From an uncultured Burkholderiales bacterium (GTDB taxonomy: Bacteria; Pseudomonadota; Gammaproteobacteria; Burkholderiales; Burkholderiaceae_C): DNA of 64,000 nucleotides. Positions 53,161 to 61,981 of the stretch are shown here, one piece after another. The position numbers and the translations under genes are program-made. Below the pieces are notes generated by a model. It did not search any database. It was not told the DNA's origin and worked only from the letters and a program-made list of their open reading frames with translations. Numbering within the stretch: the first letter of the stretch is position 1; every line of letters starts with the position of its first letter. The stretch is from positions 41,939 through 105,938 of the forward strand of contig CAIJIT010000347.1 in assembly GCA_903820745.1 (NCBI GenBank). The letters are read 5' to 3'.

Positions 53161-53796
53161 ATGATGAGAAGGCGCGATTGCCTGTTGACTGCCTGCCACT
53201 GTAGCTTGTGGGCCTTGCCTGCAATGGCTGCGGCCCCAAAGGCGCCACTGATCCTGGTCGTTGGTGACAGCATTTCGGCCGAATATGGTCTGGCCCGTGG
53301 CCAGGGCTGGGTGGCTTTGCTGGCGCAGCGATTGACTGAGAAAAAATTGACGCAGCAGGTCCAGAACGCCAGCATCAGCGGCGACACCACTTCGGGTGGC
53401 TTGGCACGACTGCCCGCGCTGCTGCAGCAGTACAGGCCAACGGTCGTCATCATCGAACTCGGCGGCAATGATGCCTTGCGCGGCCTGCCGCTGGCCAACT
53501 CGCGTGCCAACTTGAAGGCGATGGTGCAAGCCTCCAAGTCAGCAGGCGCCAAGGTGCTGCTGCTTGGCATGCAGGTGCCACCCAATTACGGCGCCAGCTA
53601 CCAGCGCGAATTCAGCGCCATGTTCGAACAGGTGGCCCGCGAAGAAAGAACCAGGCTGGTGCCCTTCTTGCTCAAAGGCATTGGCGACCAGGCCGATGCA
53701 CAGGCCTGGTTCCAGCCCGACCGGATTCACCCGCTGGCGCGGGCGCATCCCCTGATGCTGGAACTGGTCTGGCAAGGGCTCAAGCCCTTGCTCTGA
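53161..53796 (+). CDS. tesA: arylesterase/acyl-CoA thioesterase TesA (SGNH hydrolase)
   Basis: About 211 residues (ATG at 53161 or 53164). Signal peptide LLTACHCSLWALPAMAA, then SGNH blocks: LVVGDSISAEYGL (nucleophile Ser), SGDTTSGG (Gly), IELGGNDALRG (Asn) and DRIHPLARAHPLM (Asp/His). Periplasmic multifunctional esterase, thioesterase and lysophospholipase. Only 12 bases separate its start from that of the divergent ATPase gene. It ends three bases before the convergent DUF6600 gene. Confidence 0.93.
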   Translation: MMRRRDCLLTACHCSLWALPAMAAAPKAPLILVVGDSISAEYGLARGQGWVALLAQRLTEKKLTQQVQNASISGDTTSGGLARLPALLQQYRPTVVIIELGGNDALRGLPLANSRANLKAMVQASKSAGAKVLLLGMQVPPNYGASYQREFSAMFEQVAREERTRLVPFLLKGIGDQADAQAWFQPDRIHPLARAHPLMLELVWQGLKPLL

Positions 53797-53799
53797 GTC

Positions 53800-55551
53800 T
53801 CAGCGTTCGACTTCCTTGTCACGCTTATCGCCTCTGGCCGGCGCATCCTGTTTGCGTTGCTTGTCCTCGCTCCGCTGCGCTGGCGGCTGCTGCGGCCGCA
53901 CTTGCGGCTGCTCCAGCGTCCGTGCCCGCTCAGGCTGACGCTCGATTTGACGCTGCTCGATCGGCCGATCCTGAGCCGGAGCACGGATCGGGAAATTCCG
54001 CTCAATGCCGCGTTCAGTATTGTTCTGTTCGACAGCCCTGGGCAGGGTTTCGACGCGAGGCTCAGCCGGACGCTGTGGCTGTACTTGCTGCAACTGCGGC
54101 TGCTGCGGCTGCTGCACCTGCGGCACCAAGCGCGGCAATTCAGTCGACGGTGCAGCCTGCGGAAAAGCTTGCTGCACCGGGCGCTGGGCGTCACGGTCGC
54201 GCCGGTTGTCGCTGCGCCATGGCAATTCTGCTGCACGCGGGGCTTCAACCGCCGACCGCTGTGCGGGCTGCTGCAGGCCTTGCTCGATGCGGGCCGGCCC
54301 CGTCTGAGGCTCGGGCCGGTTTTCGGGACGCAAGGCACCCCCCTGCCCGCCCGGACTGCTGATCGCCGCACCGAAGTCACGGTTCAGATGCGGTCGTTGC
54401 ACCAGTTCGGGCTTATGCCCGATATTGACGCGCTCGACATAGGCCGGGCTATGCCGATAGCTTGGCATATAGACTTCGCGCGGCGCCAGCGGATACCATC
54501 CCTGGCGCGGCGGCGTTGAGCGCGAGCCGATGCTGATGCCGATGGTCAAGCCCGATCCGCCACCCCAGGCCACCAGAGCCGGCGCGTAAACCGGCCTGGC
54601 CACATAGCTGCCCGGCGACCAGGCCCAGCGCCCTTGCCAATTGACCCAGCGGCCGTAATGAAACGGTGCAAAGCCCCAGGGTGAAGCATCGACCCAGCTC
54701 CAGCCCCATTGATTGGTCCAAACCCAGCGACCATCACGATATGGGGCCCAGTCCGATGCGACCTGCGAAGGAATCCAGACAGTGCCATACTCGGGCGACT
54801 GGGACCATTGGCCATAGCGGTCCAGGTCCTCGGCACCGGTCATCTCGGGCGATACATAGCGTTGGCTGCTGCCGAGGTTATCGCCCTCCTGGCGGCTTTG
54901 TGCCTGCATCCAGTCACCAAAGCTGTCGTTTTGCAAGCGCTGGCGCTCGGTGCGCGGCCCTCCAGCCCACCAGAACTCGGCCTGCTCGCCGGCCGACAAC
55001 CAGACCGGCGGCACATCGCCAGCACGGCCGGATTCGAAACGCAAGCGCCCTTGATAGACATAAGCCAGGCTACCCCGATCAATTTGCTCGACCCGGTATT
55101 GGCCCGGGCTTTCAGCGCTGACCCGGCCCTCACGCATCTGCACCTTGAACTCGTTGACAGCTTCCTGCGAGCGCAAACGCAGCCCCAGATCGCCTTTGTC
55201 GAGTTTGAGCAGTACCTGGCTGTCGTCGAGCCGGTTGAACTCGAGATTGCTGCGCTCATCAAGCCACAAACTGGTTGAACCGATACGCAGCGCCACCCGC
55301 GCCCGGTCGTCAGTGCGCAAACGGTCACCCTCGGCCACCGTCTGGTTGCGCAAGAGTTTCAACCATTCCTTGGTCTCGGCATCGAACAGCCAAGCGTCTC
55401 CGATCACTTCAACAACGCGGCCCGCCCTTGTCGGTGGATCGACGGCATTGCTCGGCTGCGCCAGCGCAGGCTGCAGCCATAGCGCGAACAGCAGAAAAAG
55501 CCAACTCAAGGCAACCCGGCCAATGGTTCGATGCAACACAGCAAGATTCAT
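53800..55551 (-). CDS. DUF6600/FecR-domain exported protein with long Pro/Gln/Arg-rich tail
   Basis: 583 residues from MNLAVL, preceded by AGGAG. Signal peptide ends LWLQPALAQ. A FecR-like beta domain (GRVVEVIGDAWLF, EGDRLRTDDRARVALRIGSTSLWLDERS, VSAESPGQYRVE) spans about 40-210; next come Trp-rich DUF6600 repeats (YGTVWIPSQVASDWAPYRDGRW, GWSWVDASPWGFAPFHYGRW). From about 400 to the end the protein is low-complexity Pro/Gln/Arg/Glu with PQ runs, probably disordered. Envelope function unknown. Confidence 0.85.
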   Translation of the reverse strand: MNLAVLHRTIGRVALSWLFLLFALWLQPALAQPSNAVDPPTRAGRVVEVIGDAWLFDAETKEWLKLLRNQTVAEGDRLRTDDRARVALRIGSTSLWLDERSNLEFNRLDDSQVLLKLDKGDLGLRLRSQEAVNEFKVQMREGRVSAESPGQYRVEQIDRGSLAYVYQGRLRFESGRAGDVPPVWLSAGEQAEFWWAGGPRTERQRLQNDSFGDWMQAQSRQEGDNLGSSQRYVSPEMTGAEDLDRYGQWSQSPEYGTVWIPSQVASDWAPYRDGRWVWTNQWGWSWVDASPWGFAPFHYGRWVNWQGRWAWSPGSYVARPVYAPALVAWGGGSGLTIGISIGSRSTPPRQGWYPLAPREVYMPSYRHSPAYVERVNIGHKPELVQRPHLNRDFGAAISSPGGQGGALRPENRPEPQTGPARIEQGLQQPAQRSAVEAPRAAELPWRSDNRRDRDAQRPVQQAFPQAAPSTELPRLVPQVQQPQQPQLQQVQPQRPAEPRVETLPRAVEQNNTERGIERNFPIRAPAQDRPIEQRQIERQPERARTLEQPQVRPQQPPAQRSEDKQRKQDAPARGDKRDKEVER

Positions 55552-55624
55552 CCGATTTACTCCTGAAGTGCAGATACAACGCTTGGAGCAAGCAGCAGGC
55601 TGACTGAGCTGCAAAAATTTCAGC

Positions 55625-56161
55625 TCAATCGTCCTGCAGCGGATCCTGCGCCGGAAACAGCACCGAGGTAAAACCGAAGCGGGTGAAATCCTTCATCCGC
55701 ATCGGATAGAGGGTCCCGACCAGATGATCGCATTCATGTTGGACGACGCGGGCATGAAAACCGTCGACCTCGCGCATGATCGGCCGGCCCTCGGCGTCCA
55801 CGCCGCTGTAACGGACCCGCGCAAAGCGTTCGACAATGCCGCGCAGGCCTGGCACCGACAGGCAGCCTTCCCAGCCTTCGACCTGTTCATCCGACAGCGG
55901 CGTGATCTGTGGATTGATCAGCACGGTCAGCGGGACCGGCGGCGCCTCGGGGTAGCGCTCATTGCGCTGGTAGCCAAAGATCACCAGTTGCAGATCAACA
56001 CCAATTTGCGGCGCCGCCAGTCCTGCGCCATTGGCGGCCTCCATCGTCTCGAACATATCGGCGATCAAGGTCTGCATCGCCGGCGTGCCGAATTCGGTGA
56101 CTGGCTTGGCTGTGCGAAGCAATCGCGCATCACCCATCTTCAAAATTTCATGTACGGCCAT
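55625..56161 (-). CDS. def: peptide deformylase
   Basis: 178 residues with all three deformylase motifs: [10 protein letters not shown] near residue 46, EGCLSVPG near 99 (Cys metal ligand) and QHECDHLVG near 141 (two His ligands and catalytic Glu). It removes the N-formyl group from new proteins. The sequence context, without fmt, marks it as a second or stand-alone copy; this cannot be settled within the window. Confidence 0.94.
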   Translation of the reverse strand: MAVHEILKMGDARLLRTAKPVTEFGTPAMQTLIADMFETMEAANGAGLAAPQIGVDLQLVIFGYQRNERYPEAPPVPLTVLINPQITPLSDEQVEGWEGCLSVPGLRGIVERFARVRYSGVDAEGRPIMREVDGFHARVVQHECDHLVGTLYPMRMKDFTRFGFTSVLFPAQDPLQDD

Positions 56162-56205
56162 CGGGCCTCCGTTACGCTACGAGGCCTCGATTCTAAGGAA
56201 GATCA

Positions 56206-57162
56206 ATGGAAGATTTCATCGAAGCGCTGGGTCAAGGGGTCTATGCGATCGACACCGGGTTTCAAAGACCTCGCTTTGACGCCGCTTATCTGCTGGTCGA
56301 AGATGGCCGGGCGGCCTTTATCGACACCGGCACCAACCACGCGGTACCGCGCTTGCTGGCCGCACTCGATGCATTGCAGTTGCCACGATCAGCGGTCGAT
56401 TGGGTCATCCCGACTCATGTCCACCTCGACCATGCAGGCGGCGCCGGACTGCTGATGCAGTCCCTGCCCGAGGCCAGGCTGCTGGTACATCCACGCGGGC
56501 TGCGCCATATGCTCGACCCGAGCGCGCTTTATCAAGGCGCAATGGCCCTCTACGGCGAGGCCGAAATGCAGCGCTCCTATGGTCAGTTGCAAGCGATTCC
56601 GGCATCGCGGGCACAGGCCAGTACCGACTCGATGACGGTGATGCTGGCCGACCGGCCGCTGCTGTTGATCGACACCCCAGGACATGCCCGCCACCACCAT
56701 TGCATCTGGGACGCAAGAAGCCGCGGTTGGTTCAGCGGCGACACCTTCGGCCTCAGCTATGGCGAATTCAAGGGCGAGAACGGCGCCTTGATCATGCCGA
56801 TCAGCACACCGACCCAGTTCGACCCCGCAGCCCTGCATGCTTCGGTGCGGCGGATGTTGAGCTTTGCGCCCCAAGCCATGTACTTGACCCATTACGGCCA
56901 GGTCGACCGTCCTGAGGAATTGGCAATTTCACTGCTGGAACAGGTTGACCAGATGGTCGCGCTGGGCCTGCAATTGCGGCAGTCCGAAGATCGCCTCAAT
57001 CGCCTCAAGCAAGGCTTGCAGCAACTGACATTGCAACGCGTGCAAGCGCATGGCTGCACGTTGCCGGTCGAGCGTCAACTCGAGTTGCTGACCTTCGACA
57101 TCGAATTGAATGCCATCGGCCTGGGTATCTGGCTCGATGGGCTTGATGCTCCGAAGGCCTAG
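56206..57162 (+). CDS. MBL fold metallo-hydrolase
   Basis: 318 residues. The metal-binding motif THVHLDHAGG is near residue 68, followed by TPGHARHHHCIW, SGDTFGLSYG and LTHYGQVD. Metallo-beta-lactamase-fold hydrolases of this shape act on thioesters, lactones or are glyoxalase-like; this one resembles the uncharacterised bacterial group. Its stop TAG shares bases with the stop of convergent ntrC in a CTAG palindrome. Divergent from def. Confidence 0.88.
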   Translation: MEDFIEALGQGVYAIDTGFQRPRFDAAYLLVEDGRAAFIDTGTNHAVPRLLAALDALQLPRSAVDWVIPTHVHLDHAGGAGLLMQSLPEARLLVHPRGLRHMLDPSALYQGAMALYGEAEMQRSYGQLQAIPASRAQASTDSMTVMLADRPLLLIDTPGHARHHHCIWDARSRGWFSGDTFGLSYGEFKGENGALIMPISTPTQFDPAALHASVRRMLSFAPQAMYLTHYGQVDRPEELAISLLEQVDQMVALGLQLRQSEDRLNRLKQGLQQLTLQRVQAHGCTLPVERQLELLTFDIELNAIGLGIWLDGLDAPKA

Positions 57163-58613
57163 GCGTCCAGCCCCAGTTCCTGGATCTTGCGCGTGATCGT
57201 ATTGCGCCCGATGCCAAGTTTTTGCGCCGCTTCGATGCGGCGGCCGCGGGTGACATCGAGGGCGGTAAGGATCAGGCTGGCTTCAAAGCGGCGCGTCAAG
57301 GCATCCCAGACATCGGTCTCTCCCGCGCTGAGCAAACGCCTGGCTTCGCGGGCCATTTCAGCCACCCAGGTCTCGGGGCTCGAACCAAAGCTCGGCAGGA
57401 TCGGCAAATGCTGAACAGCGGGCGAATGAGTCTCGATTTCGACCGCCGTGGCGACCATGGCCGGAGCCTGCAGTTCAGGCGGTAGGTCCTTGGTCTCTAT
57501 GACCTGACCCGGCGCCATCACGCTCAACCAATGGCAGATGTTTTCAAGCTGACGCACATTGCCGGGATAGTCGAACCCTGCCAGCCTGGCCAAGGCAGGT
57601 TCCGAAATCCGCTTGGCCTCGACGCCGAGTTCGTTGGCGCTGCGTTGCAGAAAAAAGCGCGCCAGCATCGGGACGTCTTCGCGCCGTTCGCGCAAGGCCG
57701 GCAGACGCAGACGGATGACGTTCAAGCGGTGGAATAGATCCTCGCGGAATGCACCGGTACGGACCCGCTCTTCAAGGTTCTGGTGCGTGGCGGCGATCAC
57801 CCGGACATTGCTGCGCATCGGACTGTGGCCGCCGACCCGATAGAACTGCCCATCGGACAGCACGCGCAGCAGCCTTGTCTGCAACTCCAGCGGCATGTCG
57901 CCGATTTCGTCGAGGAACAGCGTGCCGCCATCGGCCTGCTCGAAGCGACCGCGCCGAGTGGCCTGTGCGCCGGTGAACGCGCCGCGTTCATGGCCGAACA
58001 ACTCGGATTCGAGTAAATCCTTAGGGATCGCCGCCGTATTGATCGCAACGAAAGGGCCATCGGCGCGCGGGCTGTGCTTGTGCAAAGCGCGCGCTACCAA
58101 CTCCTTGCCCGAACCCGATTCGCCGGTGATCATCACCGTTACATGGCTCTGGCTAAGACGCCCGATCGCGCGAAACACATCCTGCATTGCCGGCGCCTGG
58201 CCAAGCATCTCGGGCATCTGCCCCGCGCCCTCTTCGGCCACCGCTTCGCGAACACTTTCTTCCTGAGCCCGTCGGATCAACTCGACCGCGCGAGTCAGAT
58301 CAAACGGCTTGGGCAGATACTCGAACGCGCCGCCCTGGAAGGCCGAGACCGCACTGTCGAGATCAGAATAGGCGGTCATGATGATGACCGGCAAGCCGGG
58401 CAACCGGGCCTTGACCTTGGCCAGCAGGTCCAGGCCTGAGCCGCCAGGCATGCGGATGTCCGACACCAGCACCTGCGGGGTGTCGTCATCCAGCGCCGCC
58501 AACAGGTCGCGGGCATTGCTGAAGGTGCGCACAGGCAGCCCTTCGCGGCTGAGGGCTTTTTCCAGCACAAAACGGATGGAATGGTCGTCGTCAACAACCC
58601 AGATAGATTTCAT
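57159..58613 (-). CDS. ntrC: nitrogen regulation response regulator NtrC
   Basis: 484-residue sigma-54 activator. Receiver with Asp52 (VSDIRMPG), AAA+ domain with Walker A GESGSGKE (164-171) and the sigma-54 contact loop GAFTGA (211-216), Walker B FLDEIGDMPL, and a Fis-type HTH at the C-terminus (RRIEAAQKLGIGRNTITRKIQELGL). NtrB phosphorylates it at low nitrogen. It follows ntrB by 24 bases. Candidate binding sites lie upstream of glnA in the same locus. Confidence 0.96.
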   Translation of the reverse strand: MKSIWVVDDDHSIRFVLEKALSREGLPVRTFSNARDLLAALDDDTPQVLVSDIRMPGGSGLDLLAKVKARLPGLPVIIMTAYSDLDSAVSAFQGGAFEYLPKPFDLTRAVELIRRAQEESVREAVAEEGAGQMPEMLGQAPAMQDVFRAIGRLSQSHVTVMITGESGSGKELVARALHKHSPRADGPFVAINTAAIPKDLLESELFGHERGAFTGAQATRRGRFEQADGGTLFLDEIGDMPLELQTRLLRVLSDGQFYRVGGHSPMRSNVRVIAATHQNLEERVRTGAFREDLFHRLNVIRLRLPALRERREDVPMLARFFLQRSANELGVEAKRISEPALARLAGFDYPGNVRQLENICHWLSVMAPGQVIETKDLPPELQAPAMVATAVEIETHSPAVQHLPILPSFGSSPETWVAEMAREARRLLSAGETDVWDALTRRFEASLILTALDVTRGRRIEAAQKLGIGRNTITRKIQELGLDA

Positions 58614-58637
58614 GCACGGCTCCCCTTTGCCTGAGGT

Positions 58638-59756
58638 TCAGGGCAAAGGCAGGGTCAATCGGAAATTCGTCCGTCCCGGTTCACTCTCGCAGTCAATCAT
58701 CCCCTGATGCTGCTGAGCGATTGTCTGTGACAGCGTCAAGCCCAGACCTGATCCACCATCCCGCCCCGACACCAGGGGAAAGAAGATGCGGTCGAGAATT
58801 TCCGCCGGCACACCCGGGCCGTTGTCCTCTACATGCAATTCCAATGCCAAGCGCCAGCGCTGCTTGCCGATCGTCACCTGGCGCGCTACGCGGGTGATCA
58901 AGGTGATGCGCGCATCACCGGCAGCCATACGACCCTGCAGCGCCTGCGCGGCGTTTTGCACGATGTTCAAGGTCGCCTGGATCAACTGCTCGCGATCGCC
59001 TCGGAAGTCGGGCAAGGATGTGTCGTAATCGCGATCAACCTCAAGGCCGCGCGGATACTCGGCCAGGATCACCGAACGCACTCGCTCACAGATTTCATGG
59101 ATGTTGACATCGCCAATCACCTGCGCGTGGCGATGCGGGGCCAGCAGGCGATCAACCAGTGATTGCAGTCGATCGACTTCGTGGACGATGACCTGCGTGT
59201 ATTCAGTCAGTTCAGGCCCCAGGTCGGTCGCCTGCAGTTCCATCGCCAGCAACTGCGCCGCACCGCGGATGCCGCCTAGCGGGTTCTTGATCTCATGCGC
59301 CAGATTGCGGGTCAGCTCCTTCGTCGTCTGCACCTGATCGAGTGAGCGCTCCTCGCGATCCTGTCGGGTCTGCTGGGCATTCTCGATCAGCTCGACCATC
59401 ACCAGTCCGGCGTCAAAGCCCGGGCTGTCGATCTGGGAGACGATCACCTGCACGGGCAGCGGTTCTTCATGTGGCCTTCCGCCGCGGCGCAGCAAGGCAT
59501 CCAGACGGCTGCTCGAATAGGCATTGCTGGCGACCGCCTGAACGGTTTCGCCGAGTTGTCTGGCGTCGACGAACCATTCGAGCAGGTTGCTGCGCTGAAC
59601 GGCACGGCGCGAGAGCAGCAGCACATCCTCGAAGGCCGCGTTGGCAAAAAGGCATTCGCCGCTCGGCCTGACCACCGCGACCATATTGGTCAGCATGTCA
59701 AAGGCTTCCAGACCAACGGCAGTGCCGGGGCTCCCGGCTTGGGTGGAATCGCTCAT
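58638..59756 (-). CDS. ntrB: nitrogen regulation sensor kinase NtrB
   Basis: 372-residue soluble kinase/phosphatase. N-terminal PAS domain (MLTNMVAVVRPSGECLFANAAFEDVL), HisKA with His154 in NLAHEIKNPLGGIRGAAQLL, N box IVQNAAQAL and G boxes EDNGPGVP and GSGLGLTLSQTI. PII proteins set its kinase/phosphatase balance. Located between the DUF4124 gene and ntrC in the glnA operon. Confidence 0.95.
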   Translation of the reverse strand: MSDSTQAGSPGTAVGLEAFDMLTNMVAVVRPSGECLFANAAFEDVLLLSRRAVQRSNLLEWFVDARQLGETVQAVASNAYSSSRLDALLRRGGRPHEEPLPVQVIVSQIDSPGFDAGLVMVELIENAQQTRQDREERSLDQVQTTKELTRNLAHEIKNPLGGIRGAAQLLAMELQATDLGPELTEYTQVIVHEVDRLQSLVDRLLAPHRHAQVIGDVNIHEICERVRSVILAEYPRGLEVDRDYDTSLPDFRGDREQLIQATLNIVQNAAQALQGRMAAGDARITLITRVARQVTIGKQRWRLALELHVEDNGPGVPAEILDRIFFPLVSGRDGGSGLGLTLSQTIAQQHQGMIDCESEPGRTNFRLTLPLP

Positions 59757-59781
59757 ATCAGCTCGGGTTGTCAGATCAGAT

Positions 59782-60267
59782 TCAAGGCAGCTTGCTGATC
59801 TCGCGCTTGAGCGCCTGAAGATCGCTTTCCTGACGCGCGATGCTGGCTTTCAGCTCAGCCATCCGGTCCAGATAGCGCTGGTCGTTGCGCTCGTCGCCGC
59901 GCCGCTCGGCATTGCCACCGGCATAGTCGCGTTGGGTCGCAGCCAAGCGGTCTTCGGCCTCGCGCAACTCGGTCTCCAGCACAAAGCGGCGCTCGCCGTC
60001 GCGTGTACGTTGCTGCGCTGGGTCGATACGGGTGTCGCCATGACGGGAGAGATCGGCCGCACTGGCGGCGACTGGGCGCTGCCCCTGCACGATGGTGATC
60101 GGCCCGCCCTCGATCTTGCGGCAGGATTTATCCTGCGCGTCCTTGAGCGTGATCGAGTCGGTATAGAGCACCGGTGGGCCCGGGCAGCGGTAGACAGTGG
60201 AAGCTGTCTGCGCCAAGGCAGTGCCAGCAAAGGCAAGCCAGCAGACAAAGGCGGTACGAACAAGCAT
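59782..60267 (-). CDS. DUF4124-like exported protein with C-terminal coiled coil
   Basis: 161 residues. Signal peptide LVRTAFVCWLAFAGTALAQ, then a short DUF4124-like beta region (VYRCPGPPVLYTDSITLKDAQDKSC, with two Cys) and a long charged helix (ELREAEDRLAATQRDY...LKASIARQESDLQALKREI) that looks like a coiled coil. Periplasmic, function unknown. It is inserted between glnA and ntrB, 25 bases ahead of ntrB, so it should share their nitrogen control. Confidence 0.8.
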   Translation of the reverse strand: MLVRTAFVCWLAFAGTALAQTASTVYRCPGPPVLYTDSITLKDAQDKSCRKIEGGPITIVQGQRPVAASAADLSRHGDTRIDPAQQRTRDGERRFVLETELREAEDRLAATQRDYAGGNAERRGDERNDQRYLDRMAELKASIARQESDLQALKREISKLP

Positions 60268-60289
60268 GGGTCGATTGTGGCCCGGAAAT

Positions 60290-60314
60290 AAAAAGGGACG
60301 ACCGAAGCCGTCCC
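60290..60314 (-). terminator. terminator/attenuator between glnA and the DUF4124-ntrBC genes
   Basis: On the minus strand GGGACGGC-TTCG-GTCGTCCC forms an eight-pair stem with a UUCG tetraloop, followed by TTTTTA. It lies about 50 bases past glnA, so high glnA expression would drop before ntrBC, as in enteric glnALG. Confidence 0.75.
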
Positions 60315-60362
60315 CGTTGCGATTCGAGCCGGCGTCAATTGCACGCCAGCGCCCGAAGCAGT

Positions 60363-61778
60363 TCAGAGCGTGTAGTACATGTCGAACTCGATCGGATGGG
60401 TCGTCATGCGCATGCGCGTGACTTCCTGCATCTTCAGATCGATGTACGCGTCGATGTACGAATCGGTGAACACGCCACCCTTGGTCAGGAAAGCCCGGTC
60501 CTTGTCCAGATATTCCAGCGCTTGATCCAGGCTGTGGCAGACCGTCGGCACCAAAGCGTCTTCTTCCGGCGGCAGATGGTACAGATCCTTGGTGGCGGCT
60601 TCGCCCGGATGGATCTTGTTTTCCACGCCATCAAGGCCGGCCATCAGCAAGGCTGCGAAGCCGAGGTAAGGGTTCATCAGCGGATCGGGGAAACGTGCCT
60701 CGATACGACGGCCTTTCGGATTTGCCACATGCGGAATGCGGATCGATGCCGAGCGGTTTTTCGACGAATAAGCCAGCTTGACCGGCGCCTCGAAGCCAGG
60801 CACCAAACGCTTGTACGAGTTCGTCCCCGGGTTGGTGATCGCGTTCAGCGCGCGGGCATGTTTGATGATGCCGCCGATGTAGAACAGCGCGAATTCCGAC
60901 AGACCGGCATAGCCGTCACCGGCGAACAGGTTCTTGCCGTCTTTCCAGACCGACTGGTGCACATGCATGCCTGAACCGTTGTCGCCAACGATGGGCTTGG
61001 GCATGAAAGTCGCGGTCTTGCCATAGGCATGGGCCACGTTCTGGATCACATATTTCTGCAACTGCACCCAGTCGGCGCGCTGCAGCAAGGTGCTGAAACG
61101 GGTGCCGATTTCCATCTGGCCGGCGTTGGCCACTTCGTGGTGATGGACTTCGACCGGAATGCCGACCGATTCGAGAATCAGCGACATTTCCGAGCGCATG
61201 TCCTGGAACGAGTCGACCGGAGGCGTCGGGAAATAACCGCCCTTGACGGTCGGACGGTAACCTGAATTGCCGTGCTCGTATTCCTTGCCGGTGTTCCATG
61301 CGCCTTCTTCCGATTCGATCTTCGAGAAGCTGCCCGACATGTCAGCGCCCCAACGAACGCTGTCGAATACAAAGAATTCAGGCTCAGGACCAAAGAAGGC
61401 TGCATCACCCAGACCGGAAGCCTTCAGATAAGCTTCGGCGCGCTTGGCCAGCGAACGCGGATCGCGCTCATAGGCCTTGCCATCGCTGGGCTCGACCACA
61501 TCGCAAGTCATGATCAAGGTCGGTTCTTCGAAGAACGGATCAATGTTGGCGGTGTTCGGATCAGGCATCAACAGCATGTCGGAGGCTTCGATGCCCTTCC
61601 AACCGGCGATCGAGGAGCCGTCAAACGCATGACCGGAGACGAACTTATCGTCGTCAAAATGCGAGACAGGCACGGTCACATGCTGCTCTTTGCCACGGGT
61701 ATCGGTGAAACGGAAGTCAACAAACTTGACTTCATTTTCTTTCACCATATTCATCACATCGGCGACGGTCTTGGCCAT
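60363..61778 (-). CDS. glnA: glutamine synthetase type I, adenylylation-type
   Basis: ATP-dependent synthesis of glutamine from glutamate and ammonia; dodecameric. 471 residues, normal GSI-beta length. Seen are FDGSSIAGW, the metal/ATP residues in [12 protein letters not shown] and [38 protein letters not shown] and the adenylylation site Tyr400 in [10 protein letters not shown]. The ATG at 61778 has AGGAG; the ORF-track TTG is one codon upstream. A sigma-54 promoter and NtrC sites lie upstream. Confidence 0.97.
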   Translation of the reverse strand: MAKTVADVMNMVKENEVKFVDFRFTDTRGKEQHVTVPVSHFDDDKFVSGHAFDGSSIAGWKGIEASDMLLMPDPNTANIDPFFEEPTLIMTCDVVEPSDGKAYERDPRSLAKRAEAYLKASGLGDAAFFGPEPEFFVFDSVRWGADMSGSFSKIESEEGAWNTGKEYEHGNSGYRPTVKGGYFPTPPVDSFQDMRSEMSLILESVGIPVEVHHHEVANAGQMEIGTRFSTLLQRADWVQLQKYVIQNVAHAYGKTATFMPKPIVGDNGSGMHVHQSVWKDGKNLFAGDGYAGLSEFALFYIGGIIKHARALNAITNPGTNSYKRLVPGFEAPVKLAYSSKNRSASIRIPHVANPKGRRIEARFPDPLMNPYLGFAALLMAGLDGVENKIHPGEAATKDLYHLPPEEDALVPTVCHSLDQALEYLDKDRAFLTKGGVFTDSYIDAYIDLKMQEVTRMRMTTHPIEFDMYYTL

Positions 61779-61863
61779 CAATCACTCCTAGCTAGCGGAA
61801 AAATAAATTGGGGAAAACTGAAATTCGGCTCGCGCTTTCAGCCGAGCCCGGCAATGCAACCTA

Positions 61864-61879
61864 AGCAGTATATGTGCCA
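61864..61879 (-). promoter_or_regulatory. sigma-54 promoter of glnA
   Basis: TGGCAC-ATATA-CTGCT read on the minus strand: GG and GC are exactly ten bases apart, as required for the -24/-12 element. One base differs from the TTGC consensus. Expected start near 61853, 75 bases before the ATG. Confidence 0.8.
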
Positions 61880-61953
61880 ACAAAGCCTTCAAATCAGGCT
61901 TGTCTTTGACTCTGGCAGGGACGGCGAAATTTGTGCGTGAGACAAACCCATCC

Positions 61954-61968
61954 GCACCATAGCGGTGC
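61954..61968. promoter_or_regulatory. NtrC binding site 1 (enhancer)
   Basis: GCACC-ATAGC-GGTGC, a perfect NtrC palindrome centred at about -108 from the predicted sigma-54 start. Confidence 0.75.
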
Positions 61969-61981
61969 AATAAATCGACGC

